Source of the DNA: Cucumis sativus
Taxonomy: Eukaryota; Streptophyta; Magnoliopsida; Cucurbitales; Cucurbitaceae
Direction: 5' to 3'
Length of the DNA stretch: 64,000 nucleotides
NCBI RefSeq assembly: GCF_000004075.3
Contig: NC_026657.2
Span: 9,920,001-9,984,000, forward strand
The position numbers and the translations under genes were made by a program. This document shows positions 1 to 12,700 of the stretch, piece by piece. The notes below the pieces were generated by a model that saw nothing but the letters and a program-made list of their open reading frames with translations, did no database searches and was not told the DNA's origin. The first letter of the stretch is position 1. The number at the start of each line of letters is the position of its first letter.

Positions 1-3000
1 ACCAAGCTCACATGGTAATATATTCCACCAATCAAGACGCAACATGTTGGAAATAATAGTTTTCCATTATTTTCCTTTTTTGGTGAGAGGTTAAATATTG
101 TAATAGTAGAAAATGAAATAGCGTGAAAATCATTTAAAAGAAATCATTTTCACGGAGCTTTCATATCATGTCATGTCTTTTGTTTATATTTTCTTTCACT
201 ATCGTTGCCATCAAATTTCCTTCATGACATGATTATCCTATACGAGAAATTACTGCTTTGATATAATTTTACTTATTAAAGAAGTTAATTATTCCCATAA
301 TTGACTCTATTAATCTTGTTTTTACTCTATAAAGCATTAAGAAGAAAAAATACAGAAACTTCTTAAATTAACATATTACACAATAATTAAAGTTGTATTA
401 TAGTGACTTCAAAAAAAAGTATTTACTTTTTGATTTCCTTAATGTGATATCACTAAAGCATATTAACTTGACTGAGATATGAGTAATTAAGTGATTATCT
501 AAATCCAACAACTATTGACATAACAAGGCAACTAATTGACCTTTTCATCCCCAAAAGACAAATGGAAATGTTCAAAGTTCAAAAGTGTTTAAAGGCTATT
601 CTCAGAGTTCACAATATGCAATTTGAGATAAAGGGTCAAATTGTTTTTGGTAAAGCTTTTGAAGTGTTACCTCATCCTTCTAGAAAAATATATAATAATA
701 GTAATATTAATATTTTCTCAATGTGTCTTTAATTAATTAAATGACCCAATAGCTGTTCCCCAATCTTAACATTTATAAATGAAATTACCTCCAAACTGGA
801 CTTTTTTTCACTTGCTCAATTAGGATTAAATTACAAATTTAATCAAGAAATTTTTAGATGTCTTTTTTTTATCCCTAAAAATCAATTTTATTAGACATTT
901 ATGAGTCCTATTAAATACTTTTGAGAATTTTAACATCAAATCAACATGCGTTGAAGCGTCAAGAGAATAAACTTGTAAGTTAACCTATATATGGTCTAAG
1001 CTCATTCCTCTTATACAATATATTAAAATTCTTACCAATCATAGATCACAAACTAATGGCTGGTTTACATATCCATATTTCTATAAAATTTTCTTTAGTA
1101 AATAATTTAAACTTAGTCATTTTCTTAAACTAGTTTGAAAATTGATTATAAAATAGACTAATTACTAAAATAATATTAGAGTGAAAGTAATTGAATACCT
1201 AAAATTTAACAAGGTAATCACTTGATTTTAAGATAAATGAAGTTTTCAACATTGCATTGGATATACATATATAATTACATTAGTTGTTGTAGAAATCATT
1301 ATTTTTTTAACATTTTACTAATTGGGGTTTGGTTGCTTTTAAAAATGTTTCTTTCTCCATAAGCATAATATCTTCCTTTTTGACTTTTTTATATTTTTAT
1401 TTTGAATATCAATTTAATTGTGTCAACATATTTGAGGGTGCAAAAAGTAGTAATAACCAAAAATTGCACATCACAATTAGCCAAAGAGCAAACTTAGCAT
1501 GCAACTGTGTTGTTCCTATCTATTCATTCCTTTCTCATTGGTTTATGTGTAAGTTGAACTAACACTTCATTTTAACTCTAACTTATGAGTATCATTTTGT
1601 TTGGTGAGACCATCTGAATTGCCCTATTTCATCATTCCTTTATAATCTTTTTATATATATATATATATATGAGAAAACGCTCCATTTATACCTTTAAAGT
1701 TTAATGTTTCTATCAAATAATAATAATATCGAGTCAAGCGTTCAACTTTTTTTTCCTTTTCATTTGAAATTTTTTTGGATTGATTTGACTTATGAAAATT
1801 TAAGGTTTATTTGACATAAATTATAAGTATTTCTTTTAAAAATATATATACAAACTAAAAAGAAACATTTTAAAAGATAATCCTAATCACAATAGTTACG
1901 TTTAAACATTTTTTTTTTACCAAGTAAAATGCAATAAAGAGCTTATAAGGTGATTTTTGAAAAAACTTAAGAATAAATGGAAATATATAGTTTAATTAAG
2001 AACATTTGATGGGAGAGGGGTTGGATTTGAAAGAGGAAATGAATGTGTTGGATAAGTAGGTTGTCTAAATCATTGGGTTAATGAGTTGTTTTCTTGTTGA
2101 GAAATTCAATGACCCAACAACATTCTACCTTATGCTTCCCATGCAAATCATTTACAAAATTAAATAATTAAAATAATCAATTTTTCTAACCCTCTTTCTC
2201 TTTTTACAATGTGTCATCATCGAACATTAAAACATGACATTAATCGTACAAGTTCATGACATTTGAACTATATATGTTCATGTGTTGATAGTTTTTACCA
2301 TTTTTTCATTTTCTCTCTATATTAATTTCATTGAAATAATTTAAAGATAAACCTTAATCATCACTGTGATTTTGAATTTGGAGTATGTAATTTAGAAAAA
2401 AACAATCGTGTCATCAAACGAAATTCAAAAGTTCGAGTTTATGTAACATGCATGGAAAATATGTTAGCAAATTTGTAGTTATCACAAGACAAACCATTCA
2501 TGACCTAAATGTAGTCTTTTGAAAATCAACCGTCAACTTAATTGTAGCTCACAACTATTACTAGTATATATGAGTTAGTGGTTAAATTAGGTTTAAAATC
2601 TCTACCTATATCTTTACTACTACTAAACTAAAAGAAAATAGAGAACTTACTAACACATCTTAAGAACCCAAGTCAAATTACAAAATACGAAATTGTCAAC
2701 GTCAAAGTATAAAAGAATTAAAAAAGTTGAAGTTAGTGCAAAATCTAAAATTTGTATTTTTTTGGAAAAGACAATGAAAATAAATACTCATTGAATAGGC
2801 CATTCCGCTAGGGTTAAAGCAGCTAATTTTGAATAAAACCGCGTTTTTGGCTGAGGTAACGATCGTTATCTAAAATTTCTTCATAATTCAAATATATGTG
2901 TGATTGTATGTATAAGAAAAAAAAACACTTTAGGGTACGTACATCCATGCGTTGAACATTACAAATGAAAATGTTTTAATAATACCAATGCTATCTTTTT

Positions 3001-3141
3001 CATTCTTTTCTTTCATTATAAATCTCTCTTTTTCTACTGGTAGGTACGATTGATTTTGCTTAGAAGTAGTCAATTCATTTCGTGGAATAGTTTATATCAT
3101 AACTCAAATCTTATATAGTTGTAGTTACTTAGTTACTACCA
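1..3141. other. AT-rich intergenic DNA, no gene seen
   Basis: No coding frame here shows a recognisable domain. The longest open frame (1329-1562, +) is low-complexity, rich in F, Y and S, and has no splice context that would extend it. A short (AT)n run lies near 1652-1669. The last 100 bases or so should hold the promoter and leader of the LRX gene that starts at 3142; a TATA-like stretch (tatatag) lies near 3112-3118. Confidence 0.6.
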
Positions 3142-4302
3142 ATGCCATGTCCCATTAAACCTCCTCGAGACATGAAAACCTCAACCTCCCTTCTCCCAAG
3201 TGCTCTCCTCCTCATCTCTATCTTCACCCTCCTCTTCCAACCTTCCCATCAACAAACTCCGTCGCCACCTCCGCCATTTCTCCCGAACCCCAGACTTCTT
3301 AAGGCCTACACCGCTCTCCAAGCTTGGAAACATGCCATCACTGAAGACCCATCTAACTTCACTGCCAATTGGTATGGCCCCGACGTCTGCAACTACTCCG
3401 GCGTTTTCTGCGCCCCCGCCCTCGACGACCCCGACATCCGCACTGTCGCTGGGATCGACCTCAACCATGGCAACATCTCGGGCACCCTGCCTGACGACCT
3501 CGGCCTCCTGACCGACCTTGCTCTGTTCCATATCAACTCCAATCGCTTCTGCGGCACCATCCCCAATTCCTTCCGCTGCCTCACTCTACTCTTCGAACTC
3601 GATATCAGCAACAATGACTTCTCCGGCGAATTTCCCTCTGTAATTCTCTCTCTCCCAGCTCTCAAGTTCCTCGACATTCGATTCAATAAATTCAGCGGCG
3701 ATGTCCCTTCTTCCCTATTTGAATTGAAACTCGATGCTCTGTTCATCAACAACAACGATTTCAATTTTTCCTTACCGGAAAACATCGGCAACTCCCCTGT
3801 TTCTGTTCTGGTTTTTGCTAATAACAATATCAATGGCTGCCTCCCCTCTAGTATATCAAATATGAACACCACACTCAATGAAATTATAATCACGGGCAGT
3901 GGGTTGATTGGGTGTTTGCCGTCGGAAATAGGGTCGTTGAGCAATCTCACTGTCTTCGACGTCAGCGATAATAATCTCGTCGGACCGTTACCGGAGACAA
4001 TGGCTGGAATGAAGAAATTGGAGCAGCTTAATGTGGCACATAACCAATTATCCGGCGAAATTCCGGCGAGTATTTGCTCGCTGCCGAAATTGCAAAACTT
4101 CACATTCTCGTATAATTTCTTCTGCAGTGAGCCGCCGGTTTGCTTGAAACTTCAGGCCAGTGATGACCAGAAAAATTGTTTGCCGGATAGGCCATTCCAA
4201 CGTTCGCCGGAAGAATGCAAAGCTTTCTACTCTAACCCTGTTGATTGCAGCGTCTTTGGATGTACCCTTCGGCCACCACCACCGCCGCCGCCACCTTATT
4301 AG
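3142..4302 (+). CDS. LRX6: Leucine-rich repeat extensin-like protein (LRX6-like), intronless
   Basis: This is a predicted secreted cell-wall protein of 386 residues in one exon. The LRX family links the wall to the plasma membrane and, in Arabidopsis, binds RALF peptides. A hydrophobic signal peptide follows a short basic start. The second Met (residue 11, base 3172) begins a more classical signal peptide and may be the real start. Next come an LRR N-terminal cap (residues 52-92, with VCNYSGVFC), about ten plant-type LRRs with NNDFSGEFP- and HNQLSGEIP-like cores (about 100-325), and the Cys-rich hinge after the LRRs (FCSEPPVCLKL, CSVFGC). The protein ends in a single run of prolines followed by Tyr. 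Full-length LRX proteins carry a long Ser-Pro(n) extensin tail, so this is a minimal-tail member. The coding DNA is GC-rich in its first half compared with its AT-rich surroundings. The LRX assignment is firm; the LRX6 label rests mainly on recalled synteny with NET1A. Confidence 0.88.
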   Translation: MPCPIKPPRDMKTSTSLLPSALLLISIFTLLFQPSHQQTPSPPPPFLPNPRLLKAYTALQAWKHAITEDPSNFTANWYGPDVCNYSGVFCAPALDDPDIRTVAGIDLNHGNISGTLPDDLGLLTDLALFHINSNRFCGTIPNSFRCLTLLFELDISNNDFSGEFPSVILSLPALKFLDIRFNKFSGDVPSSLFELKLDALFINNNDFNFSLPENIGNSPVSVLVFANNNINGCLPSSISNMNTTLNEIIITGSGLIGCLPSEIGSLSNLTVFDVSDNNLVGPLPETMAGMKKLEQLNVAHNQLSGEIPASICSLPKLQNFTFSYNFFCSEPPVCLKLQASDDQKNCLPDRPFQRSPEECKAFYSNPVDCSVFGCTLRPPPPPPPPY

Positions 4303-5940
4303 TGATTGTTTGAGATTTCTTTCGTGAAAGGGTTTATAGAATTGCAAGTTATTTTCATGGTATTACTAATTTTCTTAATCTTAAATCTTAATTAGTGATT
4401 AGCGATGTGATGTGTGTGTTGATAGCTACTATATATTGGCTAATTTGTTTTTCTTCATATTACAATAATGTTTCGCCCTAATTTCACTTCATTCAAAATT
4501 TATATATATTTCACATGGTTCAAAAATCAAGAAAATGTCTAGAAGAGCCTACCTGATAAATGTTGAACTCATTTACTAAGTATAAGAGATTAAATCTTCA
4601 AATCTTTCACTAATCATTACTAAACTTTATTTTATCAAATTTTACCATAAATCAATAATTTTTTACTTTTGTCAAATTATACCAGATTTTTATATTGAAT
4701 CAACATATGAAAATATAGATATAACATGTGTTTGTTTTTTAAAAATGCTCTTGAGATGCCTTGAAAAAAATTATTTAGTATATTTTAAGTGACACACTTA
4801 ATACTTTTCTTTGGTAGATCTTCTTTCAATGAAAAACAAAAAAAACTTAAAGGTGTGTATCATGGAGCTACCACTTCTTTAGATCAAAGTCTCATCAAGA
4901 GGTCCAAAATATGCAACAGAGTCTAATCCATCTATTCATTTGGATTTGATATGAATCTATATTTTGAAAATCATAGAGATCTATAAGTTTGTTCAATGGA
5001 GTTATCAATTGACTAACCCAATATTCATATACATATGTATAGTTATTCATATATTATATTATATTAAAATAAGTAAACTTTTCAATTTTACTTTTTTTTA
5101 AATATATTTAGATTTTTATATGCACTAGTTTTCTAAAAATAAAATTAAAAACTATATAAAAATTTGCAGTATCAATATTTTTATTAATATAAATAAAATT
5201 TAACAATATTTCATTAAAAAGTTATAAAACACACATAGTGGATATTGAATGGATCTGACTCAACCTTAATTAAACTTAAGCCCAAAATTTGAACTAATAG
5301 ACCAAACCAAAGTATGGGCAACATGCCTATTTAAGATTGGGCGGACCATATCCAAGTCCAAACAGCCCAATAAACTTAGGTTCATGAGGTTGAACCTAGG
5401 TCAAGTCGGCCCAATAAACCTAAATGCAATTACGAAAAGGTTTGAGAAAAGCTTTTGAGTTTGAAAGCGACAAATAGAAGTATGGTTTTTGTATGAAAAA
5501 TCAACAATAAATTATTGAAAAAATCAAAGGAAATACAATCAAATATATGAGAAAACTCGAATAAAGAAAATACAAGCAAACTAATGTATGATAGAAATTG
5601 TGGTTGAATGCAAATAAATGGCCTATCAAAGTCATTTTGTTACTTCACTTGAAACACAAACACCCTACTCAATGAGTCATTTTAGTCAGTGCAATATAAA
5701 ATTACACTTATGTTCTATCTATCTAAATGAACAAACTATTACAAGAATTCTTTATTTAAATTCATACAATTACTGAATCATAAGTTTGATTTACATACCT
5801 CCAAGATCTAAAAGAATTGATTTATAATTATATATATATATATATTTCCCAAGTTATTAAAATGTAAGATAGTTAGATTAACAATTAAATAATAATAATA
5901 AATTAATTAAATTTAAAGATAAATAAATAACCAAAAAAAG
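4303..5940. other. Intergenic DNA with repeat-like sequence
   Basis: This stretch holds the LRX 3' UTR and then AT-rich DNA. Near 5230-5440 there is a block rich in GCCCAATAAAC and GGCCCA motifs. It contains a direct repeat of cccaataaac (about 5366 and 5413) and an 8-bp inverted repeat (TAGGTTCA at 5377-5384 and TGAACCTA at 5391-5398). This resembles repeat or promoter DNA rather than coding DNA. An (AT)n run lies at about 5828-5843. No gene is seen. Confidence 0.5.
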
Positions 5941-5945
5941 AGAGC

Positions 5946-5969
5946 TATATAAACACGGATTTAGGGTTT
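5946..5969 (+). promoter_or_regulatory. TATA box and telo-box of the RPS3A promoter
   Basis: A TATA element (tatataaa, 5946-5953) is followed at 5961-5969 by ttagggttt, the plant telo-box in reverse orientation. The coding start is at 6043. A telo-box close to the transcription start is a known hallmark of plant ribosomal-protein and translation-factor genes, so both motif and position agree with the downstream gene. Confidence 0.7.
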
Positions 5970-6042
5970 TTGGAGGCTCTCAAACTTTCTCTGCCTTGCA
6001 GCGTTTCATCTGCAGAGTTAGGGCAACTCACCTCCTTTAGCC

Positions 6043-7916
6043 ATGGCCGTCGGGTACTCTCTCTCTCTCTCTCTCTTATTCCGATTGGTTTCAATTTCAT
6101 GCTGCATTTTGTTTTTATCTCTAACTCTCATTTTCTGTTCAATCAGCAAGAACAAGCGGATTTCAAAGGGAAAGAAGGGTGGCAAGAAGAAAGCGTGAGT
6201 AAATTTATCTGCTCCTTCAGTGTCTAAGATCATTGTTTTAGTTTTGGAGTACGTTTATGTATCTGTTGTTTGCTCGTCTTTCAGCACCGATCCATTTGCC
6301 AAGAAGGATTGGTATGATATCAAGGCTCCTTCAGTTTTCACTGTTAAGAATGTCGGAAAGACTCTTGTTACTCGCACCCAGGGTACCAAGGTAAATCGTC
6401 CTTGTTCTAATTGATTTTACTTTTGTGTTTGTAATTTATTTGGAAATTGGGTGTGGAGTGTGTGAAATGAAATTGTGCTTGTATAATCTTAGAGGCATTG
6501 CTGAATTCGATCAATGTATGAGTTACATGTTTATGAAAGATTTTCTTTATATCCATGTTGATAAATTATACATTGCAATCTCCATTTTTTTTTATTTTGA
6601 GTTTAAATCTGATGGGCTTCTCGTATTAGAGTGGTTGCAAATTTCTGTTTATAGTTCGTATTGGTGTTTTCATGGACCGGCAATATTTGGTATCTAGGCA
6701 TCAAAGATTGGTTTTTTTATATTTCTTAGATGACTTGATTTCCCCATTGTGAGTTCCAATGCATTAGAGTTTTCATAAGTCATATGATGCAGTGGTTTAA
6801 GTTTTAGACATTAAGTATATGTTCTTGTAGATTTTATTTGATATATAGTATCATAGAAAGGGAAGGTTAATTTTCCTTTGTTGCTATCAATAGATTGCAT
6901 CTGAAGGACTCAAACATAGAGTCTTCGAGATCTCGTTGGCTGATCTTCAGGAAGATGAAGAGCATGCCTACAGAAAGATTCGATTGAGAGCAGAAGATGT
7001 TCAGGGGAGGAATGTACTGACAAATTTCTGGGTGAGATAGAATTTCCATTTAACTAGCAGATTTTATGCGCATCTAGTTTTATATCTTTCAGTTTGATCA
7101 TCTTTTTTCTTCGTTAAAATGTTCAGGGAATGAACTTCACCACTGACAAATTGAGGTCTTTAGTACGCAAGTGGCATACTTTGATTGAAGCTCACGTAGA
7201 TGTCAAAACCACTGACAACTACACCCTTAGAATGTTTTGTATTGGATTTACCAAGAGAAGGCCAAACCAAGTGAAAAGGACCTGTTATGCTCAGTCGAGC
7301 CAGATCAGGCAGGTATGTTTGAAGAACTGCTTTAAAGTATTTTATTGTAAAACTGAATTAACATTGTTATACCAAGCATTACCAAGTCTACTTCAACTTG
7401 ATCTGCTTTTGTATTTCATTTGTTGGAAGTAGTTGTCATATGCGTAAATTAGCATGCATTAATGATCTTTTAAACAATTCAGATCCGCCGTAAGATGAGA
7501 GAAATCATGGTAAACCAAGCATCCTCCTGCGATTTGAAGGAATTGGTTCGCAAGTTCATTCCCGAGTCAATTGGCAAGGAGATTGAAAAGGCAACATCCA
7601 GTATCTACCCTCTTCAAAATGTGTTTATCCGGAAAGTTAAAATCTTGAAAGCACCCAAATTTGATCTTGGGAAGTTGATGGAGGTATTTATCTTGTTCAT
7701 TTCTCACTCACTCTTTAATAGTTTAAACTGATCAAGCACCAACAAAATTATTTCAGAGTTTTTAAGTTTCATCTGTGATTTTGTGTTCTTATTCATCGGT
7801 CTTCCTGATTGGACTTGTAGGTTCACGGCGACTACTCAGAAGACGTTGGCGTGAAGGTTGAGAGACCTGCTGACGAAACTGCTGTAGAGGGGGCTACTGA
7901 AGTTGTTGGAGCTTGA
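6043..7916 (+). CDS. RPS3A: 40S ribosomal protein S3a (eS1)
   Basis: This encodes a structural protein of the small cytosolic ribosomal subunit (eS1 family). I read seven coding exons: 6043-6053, 6147-6194, 6285-6390, 6894-7031, 7127-7312, 7483-7683 and 7821-7916, all with GT-AG introns and consistent phase. They join to 261 residues, the usual length for plant S3a. The N-terminus is very basic ([19 protein letters not shown]), followed by [17 protein letters not shown] and later [16 protein letters not shown], both hallmark eS1 segments. The first coding exon holds only 11 bases of coding sequence (ATG plus 8), so the start is easily missed by gene finders. The gene is not part of the Arabidopsis synteny block shared by its neighbours. 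The telo-box promoter just upstream fits coordinated ribosomal-protein expression. Confidence 0.97.
6057..6076 (+). repeat. (CT)10 microsatellite right after the first splice donor
   Basis: Ten CT units begin three bases after the donor of RPS3A intron 1. They fall in the intron, not in coding DNA. CT-rich tracts near the transcription start are common in plant housekeeping genes; any role here is inference. Confidence 0.85.
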
Positions 7917-9704
7917 GTTCAGTTATGTTAAAGTTCATTTGAGTTGGATTAATCTGTTTTCTTTTTGTTTAATTTTGGCCCCTTTTGTTTATTTAAACTT
8001 TAGTATTAACCCGCTTCTCAGTTTAATCAGAGAGTTGGTTTTGAGGATGGCAATTTTGTGCTATTAGTCAAAGAATACTTCCATTGAATTAATTTAGCAA
8101 ATTGCACCGTTTTTTCCCCTTCCATTGGTACTACCTGGAGGAGAAGCAGTCTTGTATGAGGCTAACTCTCTTTTTAAGAAAGAGAGTAGTAATTGGGACC
8201 TAACCAAAATCAATTGAATTGATGGTAGTAGTCGATCGAAGACAAAGATGAGTTTAGTTGGTGTTGGTTTGTTGGTGGACTATTTATTGACTGATTGATA
8301 TTCACTCCTACTTTCAATATTAACATATAATGATTTAGTCTTAAAACCAAAGCTTTTTGTAAAAGGTAGAGTAGTGTCCAAATTAAAAATACGGAAATGT
8401 ACTTTTTCTTAAAAATAATAATTTATCGACCAAGCCTCACTATATGGTATAAATTATTAGGCGTCAACCATTATATAAATTGAGTCAAAGTTGTGGCCAG
8501 TAATGGGTATTTCAAAATTAAACTGCTGAAATAGGTAGCTGTGAGAAAATGGCTGCATTTTTTTTTAGCTTCCAAGTTCGTGTTTAACTTTTAAAGAATG
8601 TTTAGAAAGAATTTAGAAAAATTGTTGAACTGTCAACTTTGTGTTATCTAGGTCTGTTATATTTCATTTGTTAGAAAAAGTTAATTGATCCATAATATAT
8701 AAATTTTAATTTTGTGTGAGGGATCTTAGTTGGTTTATGAATTTTATTTGATAAGATAAGATACAAATCTCTTGAACCAAAAGATTAAAAATAAATTAAT
8801 TTAAATGTATGAGTTTTTTCAAAAATAGGAAAAAAACCCTATTTATTATTTTGTTACATTTTCAGTTTTTGATTTTTAAATAAATTAAAACTTTACAAAA
8901 ATAGAAAAATTGATCAAATATTTAGAATGAATTTTGTATTTAGTATCTTTTTCTAGAGTCTAAATAACTTGTTTGTTTGTTTTTCTATTTTTAGAAAACC
9001 TCATACATCTATAGACTATAGTATAACATTAATTTATAAACTTGTTTTATATTAAAAATTAAATTTTGTAATATCACATGGATCAACAAAAAGTGAATAA
9101 AATGGAGCTTTACCGAAGGCAATTCGGAGCTTTGACCGAACTTGGAAAGCGAGAAATACAGAGGGAGGAACCACTCAACAAACAAAGTTCTCCACAATCC
9201 GCGGTTCTAATGGTGGGTGAGTTTTACGGGGGGAGAGGAAAACAAATGAGGGAAAGGAAAGTGAGAAAGAGCATCCAAAAATGTAAAGCACACCATGGTA
9301 TCTGAACATTATGATGATCCACACAGAAACATGAGAATCCACATGAAAATCCTTTACTAGATTCCGATTATCAAAATCAAGCTAAGTGTTCCTTTTCAAA
9401 GGGCAACTTTTTTGCCACTCCATGTGCCAGTTATGTCTGCATTGAGCAGCAGGGGCCCTATTCACCAAAATTAATAAAGCCAGCACAGTGTAGCACAAGT
9501 TTTAGAAAGGACATAATGATTATTACAAAAACTATCATTAGATCAAAGTTAAAAAAAAAAAAAAAAAAAAAAAAAGAATATTTCTCAAACAGATCCACAG
9601 ATGATCTACAGACAACCATGCTACAATTATACAACTTACAAGGGGATCTCTACCTGCTGCTGCCTCTATAACATTAGTACTGTTCTGACAAACTATCACG
9701 TTAT
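7917..9704. other. Convergent intergenic region between RPS3A and NET1
   Basis: This holds the RPS3A 3' UTR (after 7916) and the NET1 3' UTR (minus strand, below 9705). An A-tract of more than 20 bases lies at about 9550-9572 and would read as poly-T in the NET1 transcript. An open frame at 9078-9305 (+) has no recognisable similarity and no promoter that I can see, so I do not call it a gene. Confidence 0.55.
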
Positions 9705-12700
9705 TCAGTCTCCATGAGTAGTAGGTCTTGTGCATCCACAAGAGCACGACTTCTTTCGTCTTTCACTTCGTTTTCCGCTTCTGCAGATGAAGTCTCTCAG
9801 AATAACACCAGGTTTACTCTTGGAGAATTTGTTCTTCCCTTTTCTTTTCTTCTCGGCTTCAAGTTTCAGCACAACACGCTGAATGTTCTGTACCTCAAAC
9901 TGTAGTTTTCCTATCTTCTCGGATCCTCTTTGTGCCTGCTCTGTTAGTTTACTTAGGGGGATGTTTCCAGTTGCTTCGAGCTCGACTGATGGTCTTCGCT
10001 CAAAGGATGAAGGACTGCGTTCTAAATTCTGCTTCAGTTGACCATTCATATTTACTTGCTGATAAATGGCTTCCTCGACTTCTTTTATATGTTTTTCGAC
10101 CGTGTCATATTCGTTGTTTCTGGCCATTTCAAGGGTGTTCACTTCAATTCTCTTTTTCAGATCTTGAACGCTTGTTAGAAGACCTGTCAATTGAACGACA
10201 TCTGAATCAAGCCTCTCTAAAATCTTTCCTTTTCGGCCTCTTCGAATTCGTTCTCTAATACTGGGAGATAGTTCTAATCTATCAACGCTCAACTCCTTCT
10301 CTGCTTGCAGTTCTGAGGAAAAGTCTGGACTCTTATGCTCTACAATTTCCAAATGTGGGTACTCGATTTGTGGATCAGGTGGGCTTTGTGGTGGCGAGCT
10401 ATCAACCAAATTCTGGTCACAATCCTGCTCATCAGTTTCCCACAACTTAAGCATTTGATCATTGGTCTCACTACTTTCCCTTTTGCTTCTTCTCTGAAAA
10501 GAACTATCTGATACATGATCCAATGGAATATCTTTCATTAATATTCCATTGTCGGGTTTCTTCTTTCTTGTCTTCAGATTACTAGTAATTCCATCTACCA
10601 AATCTTTCTTTTCCTTCATCGTCACTTTCTGACGGGGGGCTCCTTCTGATTTGAAGTCTTTGATATGTTTGTCAGTAGCTTCTTTGCTGAGTTTTTCCTT
10701 TTCCTTGATCACAGCCTTCTCAACTGCTTTTATCATGGCCCCAATCTTCTGTAAATCCAATATCTCATATTTGTGGCCATTACAGATCCTGTGATCAACA
10801 TGAATTGTGGTTTCCTCGCCCTGGCAGAACATGAACATAAATCAGTATTACATTTCAGCAACAGTTTCCTTGACACTCTTGAGATACAAGGCTTTCATAT
10901 ACAAGCTTAAAAGTAATTGCAATCTGATAGACTAGTACAAAAGTCCACAAAAAACTATCACGTTTCTGATTAATATATACAAGTTATAATCATTCCATTC
11001 AAATTTTAGGCTAGACCTGCAAGTTGACCACTCTATTTAAAGCAAACAACAGGCATAGGTGTATCCATATTTGCACATGTATTCGTTGTGTATGAGTATT
11101 GAATATATTCAGGCATAGAGTAAAGAAGTGAAGAGCTTCAATGATATTGAGCACAAAATTTGACTATTATGAGCCAAAAGAAAATAAAAATTTACATTAG
11201 ATAGTTTTGACTAAAGTAGGAAATCATTTAGAAGAATAATTAGAAAGTATTGCTGAGGACGTTGTAGCATATAATTAATAAGGAAAAAAATTTACCTCTT
11301 CTCCTATAAAACCTCTACAGGTATCCCTAGTCTGAGGAAGAACAATATGCTTGAGTGATTCTACATCCTCCCTCAAAGAAGCTATGGCGGGCTTATATGC
11401 AGACAACTGTGACTCCATTTCTCTGATTTCAGTTTCTAGGAAACTGACTCTTTCTCTGAGTTGTTCAATCTCCATAGTTTTTGCAGCGTTCTCATCCCCA
11501 GCATTTTCACAAGCCTGTGCAAGTTCATGAACCTTATGTTCGTACAAAACCTCCCGTATTGATGAGATTTGAAGATCAAAATAAAATGTTGTGGCTTCAG
11601 CTTCCCAGAGCTCAAATTCATCTCTTCTTTCCTGTAGTTCTAAACTTAGACACTCCTCTCGAATTTTGCATTTCCCAACCTCCTCATTCAACAAATCAAC
11701 TTCAGATTTTAAATTTTTATTTACTTCACAGAGGCTTTGAATATCATTCTCCTGGCTTAAGCACTTTTCAGAAAGTTGAAAATTCTCATTCTGTAGGCCG
11801 TGTCTGATCTTCATCGATTCCTTACCTTCCATCTTGAGCTCCTCAACTGTCCCAGACAACTTCATGTTGACATTTTGAGAATTTTTAAGCTCTGCTTCTG
11901 CTTCAGATAGCTCTTGGGCCTTTAGCCTCAGAAAATCATTTCCCAGTAAAATTTGATAGTTAAGTTCATCGTTCAAGTCTTCTGCTTCATGTACCTCCTT
12001 GGACAATTTCTCTACAGATCCATTTAAATGCAAATTTTCCACTTCCTTCAACTGAAATTTCTCTGCCAACTTTCCGAATTCTTCCCTTGAATCAGAATTA
12101 ACCACTTGGAGATGACATATATCTTTAACAAGCTTTTCTATTTCCAAGAATTTCTCGGTTTTGAAGCTTTCAAAAATTGATGATAGAATGTTGAAAGCAA
12201 TCACTTCCTGGATGATTAAATTGTGCTGCTCTTGTTGAATAATATTCTTGTCCTCTTCAAGGTCCAGAAATTTCTTCAGCAACGTTTTTTTTTCTTCAGC
12301 AACATTAAAATTTTCCTTTTCCAGCATAAGACAGGCCCCTTGCAGATTTATTAGCTTCTCATTTAGAGTTTCAATCTCAGCCTTCAGCAGTAGCTCATGC
12401 TGTTCCCACTGGCTAACTTGCATCATCAACTGGTTTTTCATCTTCAGAAGCTCATGCTTGTCATTTTCATGCATTGCTAGTTGGCCCTTCATGATCTTTA
12501 ACTCCTGCACAATGTTCTCTTTCTCTGACAGAAGTTCTTCACTCTCTAAACTCAGTTGCTTGAGAAGAGTTAATAAAACTGAGTTCTGAACTAACAGTTG
12601 CTGCTTCTTGTCCTTGTTTTTGAACACAGAAGCTTTCAAATCCTCAATTCTGGCCAAAATATCCACTATCATAATTCTCTCTTCTTTCACATTTCCCTGC

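Noticed and set aside
3181..4103. Minus-strand and shifted frames over the LRX gene
   Set aside because: They are mirror frames of a GC-rich LRR gene; only the 3142-4302 frame shows a signal peptide and LRRs.
6391..6893. snoRNA inside the large RPS3A intron
   Set aside because: Ribosomal-protein introns often host snoRNAs, but no properly spaced C (RTGATGA) and D (CTGA) boxes with a terminal stem were seen.
9078..9305. Plus-strand frame of 75 residues near the NET1 3' end
   Set aside because: It has no similarity to a known family, and it probably overlaps the NET1 3' UTR on the other strand.
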